DNA of 64,000 nucleotides from Bondarzewia mesenterica. Its lineage: Eukaryota; Basidiomycota; Agaricomycetes; Russulales; Bondarzewiaceae. Location of the stretch: contig SGPL01000051.1 in assembly GCA_004802705.1 (NCBI GenBank), forward strand, positions 1 through 64,000, in the 5' to 3' direction. Positions within the stretch are counted from its first letter, which is position 1. Every line of letters starts with the position of its first letter. The notes under the pieces were generated by a model. It had not been told where the DNA came from. It saw nothing but the letters and a program-made list of their open reading frames with translations, and searched no databases. The translations under genes were made by a program, and so were the position numbers. Positions 34,696-48,000 of the stretch are shown here, piece by piece.

Positions 34696-36176
34696 ATGTA
34701 TTCTCTGCAGCGCTCCACTTCTCCTGTCCCAGACACGTTCCGTCACGCAAGTGGCATTACCAACGCTATATCCAACGGCCCTCAAGGGATGCCGTCCCCG
34801 GACCATTACTACAGCACTACTCGTTCAGACTATGCCCTACGAGAACAGTATGATCACGCATACCACTCACGTACATCGCAGCGCTATGATGGACAGCAGT
34901 TGTCGTACGTACACACGTCCGTTCCTAATTCGAATGTTGCGTATGGATTTTCGAACCCTTCGTTATCGTATGCTGGCGCAGGGCATGGGCGCAGATATTC
35001 ACCTAGTTACGGAGTCCAGGACTACGGTCACACTCCGTTTAACTTACGACCAGACCACTCGTTATCGCGATCTCAAGTAGCACCGGGTTTTCCACTTGGG
35101 ACGTCCCCCTTTGCACAGACTGTTGACCAGGCTGCAGGACCTTTTGATTCTGCAACACGCACTTCATATACCCCTTCTCACCTTGTGGGTAGAATTGATG
35201 GAGATAGACAGGCGACCATTCCTTCAAACTGGCCATCGCGGCCCATACCCAACATAAACGCAAGCGATACTCTAAACTCGAGCGACAATCACATCATCTA
35301 CGAGACGGGGTCTAAAATAGTGCGTACCATTGTTCTTACCTCCAGCAGAAATGCTAACACCGCGCAGCAGAATCCACATCCTGATAGAAACTCATCTCCA
35401 ACCGTACAAGCAGATCTTCAAAATAATTCGTTGCCACCTCACATCCGGTCCTTTAATATTGCACCTACAATTCCGTCTTTATCCGAACTTATAGCTTTGC
35501 GACCTAGAATTCCTGGACTTCTCATCTATGGTACCGACGACAGCGATTCGACGACGCCTGAAACTTCAATGGATACCATACCGGGGTTTCACCATACCCA
35601 AGAGACGGAAGACGGCTGTGCCCCAAGGACAAATACTGCGGCGGAGACTCCCCGTCGTACTAGTCAAAATCACGATGTCCGACTTCGTGATCCCGAGTCT
35701 TACTCTGAAGAAGATTATGACAAAAGCTTATATGAGGATTCTGGCAGCGCTGAAATCGAGGTGGACATTCCTGAGGATGCTCGCTCCCCCGTCACAGAAC
35801 CAGACTCGGACGATGAGGCTCACGCGGAACCGGACTACTGCAAAATTTTTCATGCAGTGCTGCGCAACAAATACTCCTCGAAGACACTTTCCCCCCTCAA
35901 TCCTCTGCAGAATATGCCATCCGGCTCCCTAGTCAAGTTCAAATCTTCTCGATTGATATCCCGTCTCTACCCTTCAAACAGCAATTCAGACATGTATGGC
36001 CGCCGCCTATTTGACCTCGAGCGGCAGCGTAGGTGAGTGCGAAAGTTGAATAATTGTTGCTCTATACAAAAAGCTCATCCAGGATCTCTCTTCACTCAGC
36101 CATTGTCAAAATGTCAAGCGTCGGACGGGCAAGAGATGCGACTGTATTGGGTGTTTTCGAGAGGCTCATTGTCTGA
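34696..36176 (+). CDS. Hypothetical disordered protein
   Basis: The first exon (34696..36032) encodes MYSLQRSTSPVPDTFRH and a long Ser/Tyr/Pro-rich, probably disordered N-terminal part. It is followed by LPPHIRSFNIAPTIPSLSELIAL and an acidic region (ESYSEEDYDKSLYEDSGSAEIEVDIPED). The exon end reads AG followed by GTGAGT, so the apparent stop at 36036 may be intronic. A 41-nt intron joins in frame to 36074..36176 and adds SSSRISLHSAIVKMSSVGRARDATVLG, giving about 479 residues. If it is unspliced the protein ends at 36036. No domain or family is recognised. Confidence 0.5.
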
Positions 36177-36525
36177 GAAGTTGATACTCTTGAAGAGTGC
36201 GAGAATCGTTGCTTCAGTCGGATGACCTCGAAGAGTGAACTATGGGAAGCCATGTCGCAACTTCTTATTGATAGTCACTGAAAGTAACGGGATTTTACCT
36301 TGATATATGCAGATTCATCGAATCGTACCTGGTCAATGTGACCCTTTGTTTCCATTTGCTGTTAAGACCAACTCGATCGATGTCCCTGGGAAGAAGAGAA
36401 TTCATGCTATAGATGAGCGATCAACCTTGCCTCATTACAGTCAACTATCCTACATTGCTATCTTATAATTCATTCACAGCCCAAACCCTGAAAATTCCTG
36501 AAACGCTGTCCAACCCTTTAGAACT

Positions 36526-39500
36526 TTAGAAGATATTGTACGCCCTTGCAAGAGGCAACTTCTCCGCTGGTGCGACGTCCGCGAGCACGCCATCCGCATA
36601 CACTTCGTAACTCTCGGGGTCAACCTTCATTTTTGGCGTCGCGTCGTTCCACTTCATATCCTTCTTCTTCACGATTCTGCAGCCGCGGACGGCTTCGAAG
36701 CGTTTGTTCAAGCCATAAGACGCGACGACTCCGGAGGTGATGGAGATCTGGGAGACGAAATGTACGGAGTTGAGCGCGGCAGATGGGGCACAAGAGCCCC
36801 ACATTGGTCTGCCTAAGAAGGGCTGGACGGTCGGAATCGACGCATTGGCATCGCCCATCTGTTATGTGAACAGTCAATGATTAACTGAATTCCGGATAGA
36901 AGGACTGGAATAGCGGACCTGACTCCAAGCAATAATGCCGGATTTGATTACCATTTCAGGCTTGATACCGAAGTTTTCTGGTTTCCAAAGGACCAAGTCC
37001 GCCAGAGTTCCAACTGCAACCTGCCCTACAAGATGACTAATGCCATGTGTGATGGCGCTACACAAATGCATCAATGACTGAGCAATCTTTTCGTCTAGGG
37101 ATAGGTAAACAGATGACTCACGGATTTATCGTGTACTTCGCGACGTACCTCTTGACCCTACCATTGTCCACCCCGTCCTGGTCGCCCAAGGAACTTAAAG
37201 GCCCTCTGAACTCGCGCATCTTGCTCGCCGTGCGCCAGGTCCGGCTGACGACCTCACCCACACGGCCCATGGCTTGCGAGTCAGAGCTTATCATCGAGAT
37301 GGCGCCAGTGTCCTGCAAGACATCTTCAGCCGCGACAGTCTCGGCGCGAATGCGGGACTCAGCGAACGCAAGATCTTCTGGAATGGATCTGTCGAGGTGG
37401 TGGCAGACCATGAGCATCTTGGGATGAATAAGTGAGTTAGGAGCAAGATGAGGGGGACGTTTGGCGATGCTTACGTCGAGATGTTCATCGAGCGTATTGT
37501 TGGTGAATGGCCGAGTAGGATTAGTGGACGAAGGTAACACGTTGTCAAGACCGCAGACAACGATAATGTCAGGAGCGTGACCTCCGCCTGAAAGACATCT
37601 CAGCTGGAACTCATAACAGTTACCATCAGAAGAGAAATAACGGACCTGCGCCTTCCGTATGATACGTATGGATTGTGCGATCCCCGAATGCAGCGATTGT
37701 CGCTAGGATGTGCACGGAGGTTAAAGACAGACGTTCAACCTGTAGCGCCGTGGTGTGCACTTACTTTCGACGAAACCACTCTCGTTCAATGTGTCAGTGT
37801 GTATATTGACCTGACACGCGGTTCAGCACCTTTTTATCCTGCACCCAGAAAAGATAAACGGACCTGCACGTCGTACTTGTCGCCAATGTCCAGACAGTTC
37901 TTGATTGCGGCCGGTGTCGAGCCCCAATCCTCATGCAACTTCAAACCAGCAGCACCAGCTTTGACAATATCTTCCAAGCCCTTTGGGCCCGCGTCGTTTC
38001 CTTTGCCCGTTATAGCAAAATTCATTGGCAGTCCATCCATTGCAGCAAGCATGTGTCGCAAATAGAAGGGGCTAGGAGTACACGTCGTAGCATTAGTTCC
38101 TGCACTCGGACCAGTGCCACCACCAATCATAGTCGTAGTTCCCGCCGCGAGCGCCTCGTTTACTTGGGTGGGAGAGATAAAATGTACGTGTGCATCGATC
38201 GCGCCTGCGGTTACAACGAGCTTTTCGCCCGCTATGACTTCGGTGTTGGACCCGATGATGAGGTTTGGGTGAACAGAGGACATTACGTCGGGGTTGCCGG
38301 CTTTGCCAATACCAGTGATGACGCCTTCTTTGACACCAATATCCGCCTAGAAACATTATTTTCCAGAGTGATGCTGAAGGAAGCAGACAGGGCTATTACC
38401 TTGTAAATACCAGACCAATCGATAATTAGAGCATTCGTGATCACGAGATCAAGGGTTTCAGACGCAGATCGGTTGGTTGCTTGCCCCATTCCTTCACGAA
38501 TGGATTTACCTGACAAAGATTGATGAGCGGAGTGATGCTCTGTTTTTCTTGACATGACGACGGGGCACACCTCCACCAAACTTGGCTTCATCACCATAGA
38601 CAGTCTGAACAGAAGGGAGATAGCCTCAAAAACGAAAACAGAGAAGTAAGGTGGTCGCGTACCTCATCGCGTTCGACTTTAATCCAAAGCGCCGTGTCGC
38701 CCAAACGTACCCGGTCGCCAACCGTAGGTCCATACATGGCAATGTATGCTTCGCGTCCGATGTCTGTATCCTCTCTGACCTCGAGAGCTCCTGGTTCTGG
38801 GACATGTCCAAAACCCTTCTGGATGAGGCTATGCACGAAACCATCGGCCTTTGATGTGTCAAATACCCCAGATGCCAGCCCGTTGCCTCCAGAGATGATC
38901 TTAGCTCCGGCGATGGTACAGAGCGTGATTGTTTTGGTATCCCCAGGCTCGAATCGGACGGCTGTTCCTGCAGGTATGTCGAGACGCTTTCCGTACGCCT
39001 TTCCGCGATCAAAGGTCAGGGCCGCATTCGTCTCAATGAAGTGGTAGTGCGAGCCGATCTATGAATCACGTAGATTTATTAGAAATTTAGATCATGGGCG
39101 GTTGAAGGTCGAGCGAATGAACCTGGATTGGACGGTCACCATTGTTGGTTACCCTGAGCCTCACGCGCTGTCTACCTTCATTGATGATGATCTTCTTCTT
39201 CTCAGCTATGACCGCTCCCGGCATCTGGTTGCGCGCATACTCGGCAGGATTAAGAATTGGGAACAAATCGTTCAGCGGAATTGGAAGGAACGAGCCATAG
39301 AGCGCAGCTTCCAAGTCTCCATCCTCTGTGCAAATTGGATCATGCACCGTCACGAGAAATACCCTGTATACATATTAACAATCATCCGATAGCATTGATC
39401 AAAGCGATAGAAATCACGCACCCGTCTTCGAATGTTCCTTCGACCTGTATTTCGTGCAGAAGATTAGGAACGCTGGGTAAGACGTGCCTCCTCCCCAGAA

Positions 39501-39746
39501 GGGTCTTTCCGTGCTGCATCAACTGGGCCACGGAGTGTTTGCCATCGCGGATGCGCTCCTGGAGTTGGGACGCGATTAGCGCTGTTGCCTCGACTTGGTT
39601 CAGTCGTACTCCTCGAGCGAGCCTTTTCTGAGCAAGGGAGCCAACCTGACTCGGTGCAGGTAATAAGTACCGCTTAAATTTAGAGTAAATGGCTCAAAAA
39701 CCTGGTGAAGAAGAAGTTTGTCCTGTTCATGGGGAAGAAGATGCAT
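36526..39746 (-). CDS. ure1: Urease (single-chain fungal type)
   Basis: Multi-exon gene; exon 1 encodes [15 protein letters not shown], followed by [24 protein letters not shown]. The gamma-, beta- and alpha-like parts follow in the order of fungal and plant urease. The beta-like part holds [18 protein letters not shown] and [15 protein letters not shown]. The alpha-like part starts [19 protein letters not shown]. Nickel-site landmarks are AIDAHVHF, the carbamylated Lys in [22 protein letters not shown] and [15 protein letters not shown]. The active-site flap is MVCHHLD. The C-terminus ends [10 protein letters not shown]. It hydrolyses urea to ammonia and carbon dioxide in the cytosol and needs accessory proteins, none of which lies in this window. 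All key residues appear intact. Confidence 0.92.
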
Positions 39747-41074
39747 TTTTACTGCAGGTAAACACGTCAAGACTTGAGCTTGAGCGGCCCTTCACCATGC
39801 TGTATCTACTTGTGAGTAGATAAGATAAAGAGACTGGCCAGAGACCGTGAGAGTGTTTCAACAAATTGGGCTGTTGATGCTGAAGCGGCTGCGCTGAACC
39901 AAACTCTTGCCAAACTCGCTGCTTCTGAATCCAAAGCTTGAAGCTTGACTAACTGGTTGATTTGCGTTGATTTGCCACCTGCGAGTCCGCACAGTCCGCA
40001 CTTGTTTTACGACTGCTTGACAGTAATCCTTAAAATTTTCTCAATCATTCATGTGTCATGATGGAGAGAAAAGGACGTCGCTCTCGTCCAACTCTCGTCT
40101 ATGCTTTGTTCTGTTCAACTAATTTGTTGAACATTTGCCGTTCTTCCATCGGACGTGTCACTGTCGATGGAGGTGCAAAACTTCTCTTGTTGCTTCTCCC
40201 AACTATCAGGCTTCCCTGCCCACCTTTGGATCACCACACATCCTGATGATTACCTTCCACGCTGATAACTCTAGGAAGTCAACTCATTCGGATCCCGCCA
40301 TGGCCGAGGCCTCAGGTATGTTACCATTCATGATTTGCGCTCTATCTTGAATGACAGCGATCTAGCTTGTGCTCAGTGCAATGCAGACCAAACCTGGGTT
40401 TGCAGTCCAATGATGTAAGTGCGGGAAAGAGTAGGTTGCTCAAAAAGTCCATCATCATCACCGCCCTCTTTTCTCCCTTGCATATGGCAACGGTCAAAGC
40501 TCATTCCGAATCATGATCTTCCGTATCCCCGAGCGACAGTATAAAATGGCCGTCGGACATCACCGAATGCAAATGGCGCCCTCTGCCCGCTCTCGCCTCA
40601 CAACTTCCATTGCAGGCTTGCTTGGCAAAGCCAGCGGCTTACTCTCGGTATCAGTCTGACAGAAAGGAGTGTCATAGGAGCAGTTTTCGATCGTAGGAGG
40701 TCGTAGGCACATCACATCCACCATCCAACTTTGATGGATTCCCCCCTGAACTCAATTTATGTCTCACTTGCTGCTCTGCTTTGATTGGCAGCCGAGGCGA
40801 ATCCGAACCATCAGCTATGGCTGATTCGTCGTCGGAGGCGGGATGGTTATCTTCTTGTATTGCAGCGTGGCCATGATCGGGACGGTGCGAATGCCGGCAT
40901 GCTTACGTATGTATATCTTCCCACGATGGCTGTACTGGTCGAGTCATCACGTGTACCATTTGTGCTTAAAAGCTGTCATTGTCTCTGCAAGGGCGTTCCT
41001 TTTGTCTCCAGGAAAGCATCCCCCCTTGTTCGCTCCTCCCTTTTGTCTTCTCTCCTCCGCTCTCAACCTTCATC
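39747..41074. other. Intergenic, divergent promoters
   Basis: No gene seen. A TATAAAA at 40540-40546 precedes a tiny 30-codon frame that I do not call. Position 40950-41070 is pyrimidine-rich ahead of the next start. Confidence 0.45.
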
Positions 41075-41755
41075 ATGGCCAGTGCAGCTGTATTAAATCC
41101 CCAATTCATACCCGCAGGACCTTACTACGATCCACGCATGCGCACCACCTCACTTTCTGCAACACGTCCTCTTTCAGCGTCGCCCCCGACTACTTCCTCG
41201 TCTTCTCTGCGCCGCACTGCCTCATATCTATCCCTTCCAGAACTCTACCCCGATCCAGTATCATCATCTGAGCTTTTGACTTCGTGCAGAATGCTCGAGC
41301 GCTCATCACATGTGCCTTACACCCGCACTCTGCAATACTATAAGGAGCAGCGCCAACGCACAAAGGCCGCCATCCGTTCCGAATTACTATCTGTATCGTC
41401 CAATCCGCTCTCATCCTGTCCTTTTCCACGCTCGAGGACGAACTCGCCTCTCGCCCCGCTCCAACGCATTCTCCCTGCCCGTGCCACATTTCCCCGATCG
41501 AAACGCGAACCTGACCTCTATCGAGCCGCGATCACGGGTCACATGCGATGCACGCCCGAAGGACAGAAGATTCTACATATGGGTCCGCGACTGGCGTTGT
41601 CCATCCTGTCCGCCACGCAGGAGCTAGAGCGGATCGTGGCATGTCAGTCCCACCGAGAACCGGACGGCGATGTCATCATGACGGACGGGTCTTTGGGGCT
41701 ATCGTGGGTGTTTGTGCCTAATGAGGATTGGGAAATGGTTGACACTTCTGCCTGA
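41075..41755 (+). CDS. Hypothetical protein, about 226 residues
   Basis: A single exon. The start MASAAVLNPQFIPAGPYYDP is chosen because it follows a pyrimidine-rich leader and CATC context; the frame itself opens earlier. The N-terminal third is Ser/Thr/Pro-rich. The middle has SHVPYTRTLQYYKEQRQRTKAAIRSELL, which looks helical and basic. The C-terminal part has YRAAITGHMRCTPEGQKILHMGPRLALSILSATQELERIV, then an acidic end with SWVFVPNEDWEMVD. No known domain is recognised. The end motif recalls short conserved tails in other basidiomycete proteins of unknown role. Confidence 0.6.
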   Translation: MASAAVLNPQFIPAGPYYDPRMRTTSLSATRPLSASPPTTSSSSLRRTASYLSLPELYPDPVSSSELLTSCRMLERSSHVPYTRTLQYYKEQRQRTKAAIRSELLSVSSNPLSSCPFPRSRTNSPLAPLQRILPARATFPRSKREPDLYRAAITGHMRCTPEGQKILHMGPRLALSILSATQELERIVACQSHREPDGDVIMTDGSLGLSWVFVPNEDWEMVDTSA

Positions 41756-42283
41756 TTTGAGCAGCGACGGGATGAAAGATCCATTTATGAATTGGATCTG
41801 AGCCGCGAGCGAGCGATTGGACGGATGACTTGCGGATGACTATAGAAGTGTGTATTTTTTTTTGCGTCGGCTTTGCCCACGACTTTCGCTATTTTGAGAC
41901 ACGTGGGAGAGGGTATCCTGTGCTGTGGTTCCAATTACTATGTTAGTCCCATTTCGTTTTCACGCTGTCGCTTTTGCTTTGATCGGGGTTGTCTGTACGA
42001 GGGTGTTTGTTACCACAATACTTGGGAGGACTTTCGCACAGGCTGTATGTACACCATTGTAGCGTCTCCACGATTTCCACCATCAATCTATGATACATAA
42101 TTGTTACATTCATTATACAATACAAGATAGAGTTGTTGACACGTCATCTTGGTGTGTACATTAATTAACTTGATACGTTGTGTGAATTGAAGGTCAGGTG
42201 GTCATGATCTTTCACAGAATCAGATTAAAAATATGTAGACAAGGTTGTCGCTCACCATATCGGCCTCCACGAACGAAGGACTC

Positions 42284-42899
42284 TCATGCTTTGGATGGTC
42301 GAGCGCGTATGGCATGTGTAGTACTTTCGCACCCCTCGCTCGACCCGTCCCGACGACAGCATGTCCACTTGAAGTTCTCCGGATACTCTCCCCTATTCGT
42401 CTTCGTGTTCATCGGACTCCCGCCGTCTGCCTCAAAATCAACGAACATTTCATAGTCCACCTGCAAGCGCCCTGAGGTGGTGTGAATAACAGCGATGAGA
42501 AGGCAGGATAACCGATGAAGCGCACATACCTGAATGGAACTCGCACTCCCCTTCTCTTCTTCTCGTGCCGAGGTCGAAATTGTCCCCACAATTGGCACAC
42601 GTCTCCCAGCTGTGGTCCACCTCGTGGGGCTGCCTGCATACTGTGATGAGTTCCCTCATCAAGGCTTGCTCCGCCGCCGGCATGGTCTGCACCATTTTCG
42701 CGACGACGCTGCGCAAGCGCTCAGCGGAGACAGTTCGGACCGCATCCAGCAGCTGACGGCGCGCGTCGACACCTCGTGTCGCTGGAATAGAAGAAGTATT
42801 GATATCGACATATGAGTCAGAGTTATAGTGGCGAGCAGAGTCAGAGCTGGCGTGGGGTACACCAGCAGGCACGTTGGTCAAGTCTGTGATGCTAGTCAT
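42284..42899 (-). CDS. Cys-rich, putative zinc-binding protein
   Basis: Exons 42899..42530 and 42471..42284 join in phase 1 across a 58-nt intron, giving about 185 residues. After a Ser/Asp-rich N-terminus and a helical segment (RRQLLDAVRTVSAERLRSVVAKMVQTM) comes CANCGDNFDLGTRRREGECEFHSG. This is followed across the splice by VDYEMFVDFEADG, then YPENFKWTCCRRDGSSEGC. The pattern CxxC...GECxFH...WTCC...GC is a zinc-binding-type module seen in many basidiomycete proteins; its role is unknown to me. The short C-terminal end (TTHAIRARPSKA) may be the true stop or an unspliced intron. Confidence 0.6.
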
Positions 42900-43208
42900 A
42901 ATTCAGTCGATAGTTGTTGTCATCTTGAATAATGGTAGTCAGATTATATAGGTGTTTTATAGGGGTGTTCTGGATCTTAGTGGATGTTGCGTGGGCCGTC
43001 CTAGTCAGTTACGTCGCCGCAGCGTCGCAGAGTCGAGCCGGCCCAAGCGCATCAGATTTTATACCGACAGAGTATGTAAGAAGTCGAGTCGAGTCGAGTC
43101 GGTCATTCTTCTCCAATCTTCACTTGTCCATAACACTCCTCTCACCTTCCTCGTTTTCGAGGCTGCGCCTGAAAGTCTGTTCTCGCGCTTTCGCTCGAAC
43201 AGTCGGTC
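42900..43208. other. Divergent intergenic region
   Basis: Short region between divergently transcribed genes. It contains GAGTCGAGTCGAGTCG at about 43085, a three-unit repeat of GAGTC, with no other notable signal. Confidence 0.4.
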
Positions 43209-45058
43209 ATGTCCGCACCAGTGTCCCCCCATAGGCTGGATGAACAAACACCCCTCCTGGCAGCTTCATTCAGCGATGCCGCTGACACTGACGATCTCAA
43301 AAAACCGACCCCTTTGCCAAAAGGACAAATTGCGATACTGCTGCTCATCCAGATGGCAGAGCCAATAACGTCCCAGTCCATCTTGCCTTTTATCAATCAA
43401 GTAAGTATTTGGTGTACCCGCGGAGATGACAATGGGCCTGCTTACAATTTGTCTGACCATGAAACAGCTTGTGAGCGAGTTGGGCATTACGGGCGGGGAT
43501 GAAAGGAAGGTGGGGTATTATGCTGGGTTAATAGTGAGTATATCTTGTCCTTCATTCTCGCGTGAAAGTCCGATAACCTGCCTCTGCACAGGAATCGCTG
43601 TTCTTCATGGCCGAGGCTACGATGGTACTCCAGTGGAGTCGACTATCTGATCGTGTGGGAAGAAGGCCTATACTGATGGTGGGATTGCTGGGCTTGACAA
43701 TTTCAATGTTATGCTTCGGACTTTCAAAGACGTTTCTGACCCTTGTCTTGAGGTGAGCATAAAGATGATCCTACTATCTTCTGATCGCTGCTTACACTTT
43801 CGGTGTCGAAAGTCGCGCCTTCGCAGGGGGGGCAAATGGCAATATCGCTATCATGAAGAGCATGGTGGCCGAGATCTCCGACGAGACAAATATTGCCCAA
43901 GCATTCTCCCTCATGCCCGTGGTATGGGCCACGGGTTCTACCGTTGGGTGCGTACTGATGCTCTTCCATCGTTCGGCGATATGCTGTTGACACTTTAAAA
44001 GCCCTTTCATAGGTGGTGTATTCTCGCGCCCGCATGATCGGTTCCCGGATGCGTTCAAAAATAAATTCTGGAAGCTGTACCCCTACTTCTTGCCATGCGC
44101 CGTGGCTGCCGGTTACTGCATGATGTCGCTACTCACCACAGCGGCGTTCTTGAAGGAGGTCAGCATACTCATCGGGCTTTCTTTCGATCGTCACATCGCT
44201 AACGTCATTCTAGACCCTGAATAAAGACCTAACAAGTAAAACGTACTCATCAGATGCAGGGTCGAACGCTGCGAATTCTGGCATAGCAGATAGGCCTGCG
44301 CTGGAATGCGGAGATATGCAGGAGTCGAGAATACAGGAGAAACCAGTCCCGCTTCGTGGACTGTTCACTTTGCCCGTACTACTCTCTGTAGTCAATTATG
44401 GATTTCTTGCCCTCCTGGATATCGCCTTGGCGGCGCTCCTCCCATTGTTCTATTCGACACCAATCGAGCTCGGAGGGCTTGGTCTTTCACCGGCCACTAT
44501 CGGGTTGTGTATGGGTGCGTTCGGGATTATGAACGGTGTCTTCCAGGGCCTCTATTTCTCCAAGATTGTTCGTTATTTGGGGCCGAGACGGCTCTTTATG
44601 ATTGGAATGGGATCGTTCATACCCTTGTTCGCACTTTTCCCTATAATAAACTTCCTCGCGCGCCGCGTGGGCTTTTCACTTCCAGTCTGGTCGGTGTTAG
44701 CAGTGCAACTGGCGATCATGGTTGTAATGGATATGTCATATGGTGCGTCCTTATCTCCTAGGTTTAGCCAGAGTAACATCGAACCTTATTCCTTCAAGGA
44801 TGCATATTTCTATACATCACCTCCGCTTCGCCCAACAAGCGGTCGCTGGGCGCTACCAACGGATTTGCGCAGACGGTAATATCGGTTGTGCGCACGATCG
44901 GACCGGCGATGTCGACTTCGCTCTTCGCACTGACGATAGAAAGACACATGCTTTGGGGGTATGGCGTCTACATAATTCTTATTCTCATCACTCTGGTTTC
45001 GTTGCTGGTGGCTACGCCTCTTCCTCACGAGGTCTGGGGGTCGCAGGAGAAGCATTAG
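43209..45058 (+). CDS. MFS transporter (gene B of a paralogous pair)
   Basis: Starts MSAPVSPHRLDEQTPLL. Exons 43209..43400, 43468..43533 and 43592..43752 are followed by four or five more. Conserved blocks are IAILLLIQMAEPITSQSILPFINQ, LVSELGITGGDERKVGYYAGLI, EATMVLQWSRLSDRVGRRPIL (motif A), GGANGNIAIMKSMVAEISDETN, PVVWATGSTVGPFIGGVFSRP, PLFYSTPIELGGLGLSPATIG and SLGATNGFAQTVISVVRTIGPA. The protein has 12 predicted helices with a central loop carrying the Lys/Thr/Ser-rich segment TLNKDLTSK. It is the counterpart of gene A at 31104-33092. Here the region between motif A and NGNIAIMKS is one uninterrupted exon after a phase-2 intron, without the two tiny exons of gene A. Substrate unknown. Confidence 0.85.
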
Positions 45059-48000
45059 ATACTCACTGTTTTACGGCACGTTTTCCATGATCTTCCGCTC
45101 CACGACCTGTAATGACAATGGAATCTTCTTGTTAGAATAGTTCATGAACCATCGGTCCGTCGGATACAGACCACCCATGCGAAACAAGGGTGCGAATGTT
45201 TGGGGCAATACCAGGTCAAATCGATTTATTGAGTCTGCCGAGGCCCCGGCACGCTTCTGACCAAATTTCGTATTTTTTGAACGGTACGGTCCGAAGAGCT
45301 TTTCCAAATACCTTGTACCTGTCGTAAAAATAATTCTAACTCGGTGTTTTCCATACAAGGAAGGCCTAGTATTGGATGGTGAAAAGCTGGCATTCGCGAT
45401 TCAGCATGGAAACACATCGAGAGTAAGATCTAGGACTCGAGGAATCTGAAAAATGTAGAATGCTAATCATTGCCTTTAACATGGCGCTGGAATAGTAGCC
45501 TACGTCAAAATGTCAGTTCGCGAAGGCCTTGGCCAGCTTGGCGCTCAGTGATTTTTTCATTTATTTTTTGGCTTCCCCCCTTTTCATCTGTTGGTATCAT
45601 CCGAAGGACGTCGATGGCTCTAGATCTTGGTCAATCTTAGCTCGGTGCGTCAGACCTGGACCCACGAGGACCGTCTCGAAGGTTAAATCGTGACCCTGTG
45701 GTGATTTTCTCCGGCAAGAACCCCTTCAACATGATCTTGATATTTGTTATCTTCAGCGACCGGCAATTCTAATTGCACAGAGATTTGGTTCTCGCGGTCA
45801 CTCTCATCAAATGACGCCCGAAGATAGGTTACCGACAATATAATATCTGCCGGACAGTTTCCTTTCTACCAACAAAAACCTAATGACAATCGGATTGGTG
45901 TTGAGTAAGTTATATATGAACCTTTGCCAAGGCCTAGATAAAGCAGTCGGTCAATTCTTCCTGTGATTAATGTGGTAGCAAGAGCGATTTATTTTCACCA
46001 GTTCATTATCTTAATGATGCCATTTCCTCAGGCTCCTCCTGAACATAAGGTTATGTAATATTGTCTGTACAAATCCGAGAAGGCAAGTTACTATACTAAG
46101 TAGTACGTTCGGCGCGATGACTCTACCATTACTGTAAAGGTGATCACTGACAAGTCCCTACGTGTCGCCTCCCCACCTCTCCCCACTCTACGAATCATTC
46201 AATGCATTCAAGTTGAACCTCCTGTGCGCATTGGGTCTCTGCGCTGTCCACGCCGCGATAATACGAAGTATACAATGTCCGTAAAATTTTAGCGGTTGGC
46301 AGCCTTATCACACGGAGTTATCCTATCGAAGTCATCTGCTGAGGATTGGCCAGTATTTTTATCCAGCATCTTAATCAGAGGTATCTGGATGCCACCGTGA
46401 TCTCTCTTTTTCTAGTAGACCAAGAAGAGGGTCATTCCGATTAGCTACCAAATCCGACGGTGTGAGATTCGGGAAGCGAAGACAGATGGTCCTTCAACCT
46501 TCCGGGTCATACAGGTGTCAAACTTGCAGGAGCAGCTGGGCTTTTCCATACCTGCTATACCTAACCGAGAACCCATGTATATGTAGGTGCGGCCGGTGAG
46601 CCAGCCCGTTCTCATCTTCTATTCCTTATCGAGCGCCCATCGCTGGTCATGACTTACCGAGCTCCATCTTGCCCCTTCTCACGTATTCTCAGCAATGCAT
46701 CCTATTTTTAGCAATAATCGGCAGGATCAACAGTGCTGTTTTGTGAGATCAAACTTTCAATTAGTAAAATTTGGACATGTACCAATCCGGAGGCCAAAGG
46801 TGCGTTTTCTGTCTTGCGTATCACAGGATAAAACCGCAGCGCCTTGCTTCTTTGCGTAAGATATCGTAACGAAGGAATATAGCAACATCCAATGTGCGAT
46901 ATACGCCGACGGCCGCCATCTATTTATTGAACGGGAACAGCCATTGCTGCAGAAACCAAGGATGTTCTCCTCTCAAGTAAACATCGGTGATACTTCTTGA
47001 GGACGGCGACATCGTATTGCAGCCGTTGGGTTCTCGCCCTGAACTTTTAGGGGATAGAGGGACTAACTAGAACATGTAATAAGCTTCGTTGAGTCCCGTA
47101 CATGGCACAAGCAGGACTATCGTTTCGGGTTTCCTCTATCTTCTGAGCTCCACATCCTCAAGGGTCCAGGCTTTGGTAAGAGGACATCTCGGTGCCACGC
47201 AATCTTCATGGTCTCAGCACTTCTCAGCAGGACGGATGGTAGGAACACTTTTGATAAGGGGCATCCAGGGCAATTCTCGAAGCACCCGCGCCTGCTTTAT
47301 CCGTAAGTTTTCATGTCATTGCGGTGCGTATCGACGGGACTCCGCAACTACCAGTCTGCTAACGTAACATTGCGTTTTCGTTCTTGCTTTGCTCGCACTG
47401 TACTGCGGCGTTGGATTCCCAGTGTGATCGCGGATTAAAAGGTGTCGTGCCAGTTACCTTTCATAGACCAGATAACGAGCTGGAGTTATTTCCGGCCACT
47501 CATTCCTTGTACACAGGCGAAATTTTTTAGTCTGAAGTGCGGGTAGAGACGGAATACTGTATTATTACACCTTTCTATTCACGGAGTGATAGTGCGGGGT
47601 GAGCATGTCCTGTTTTCAACTTTTCAGGATTGATACGATCCGAAAATCTCCCTTTCGCCCGATCGAAACGCACATCTAGCGCTAGTTCCAATTGGTAGGT
47701 TGTGGCAGTTCACAACAGTTGTTCCACGGGACCGCTCAGCGCTCAATATTTCCATCGCATGATGCAGGCATACTTACTTTCCGATTGCCGATCCACGGTG
47801 AATATCGTGGAATTGGAAAGTGCGAGTAAAAAAGGAACGATGTAACTTGCGCACCGCACGGCGCACGTCTCAGGGCGGATGCATCCGTATCCCCGGATCG
47901 CAGGTTGTGCCTCCTTACAACGCAGGGATTGGTTCCGAGACCGTTACCCCGCAATCACTCGTGCGCAGCGCGAGTGCCACAGGCATGCACGGGGTTACAC

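Noticed and set aside
40567..40660. Tiny 30-codon frame just after a TATAAAA
   Set aside because: The ATG lies too close to the TATA box to be downstream of a normal transcription start.
45071..45417. Two overlapping minus-strand frames with protein-like stretches
   Set aside because: No start, splice or domain evidence, and the two frames cannot both be real. They could be a gene relic.
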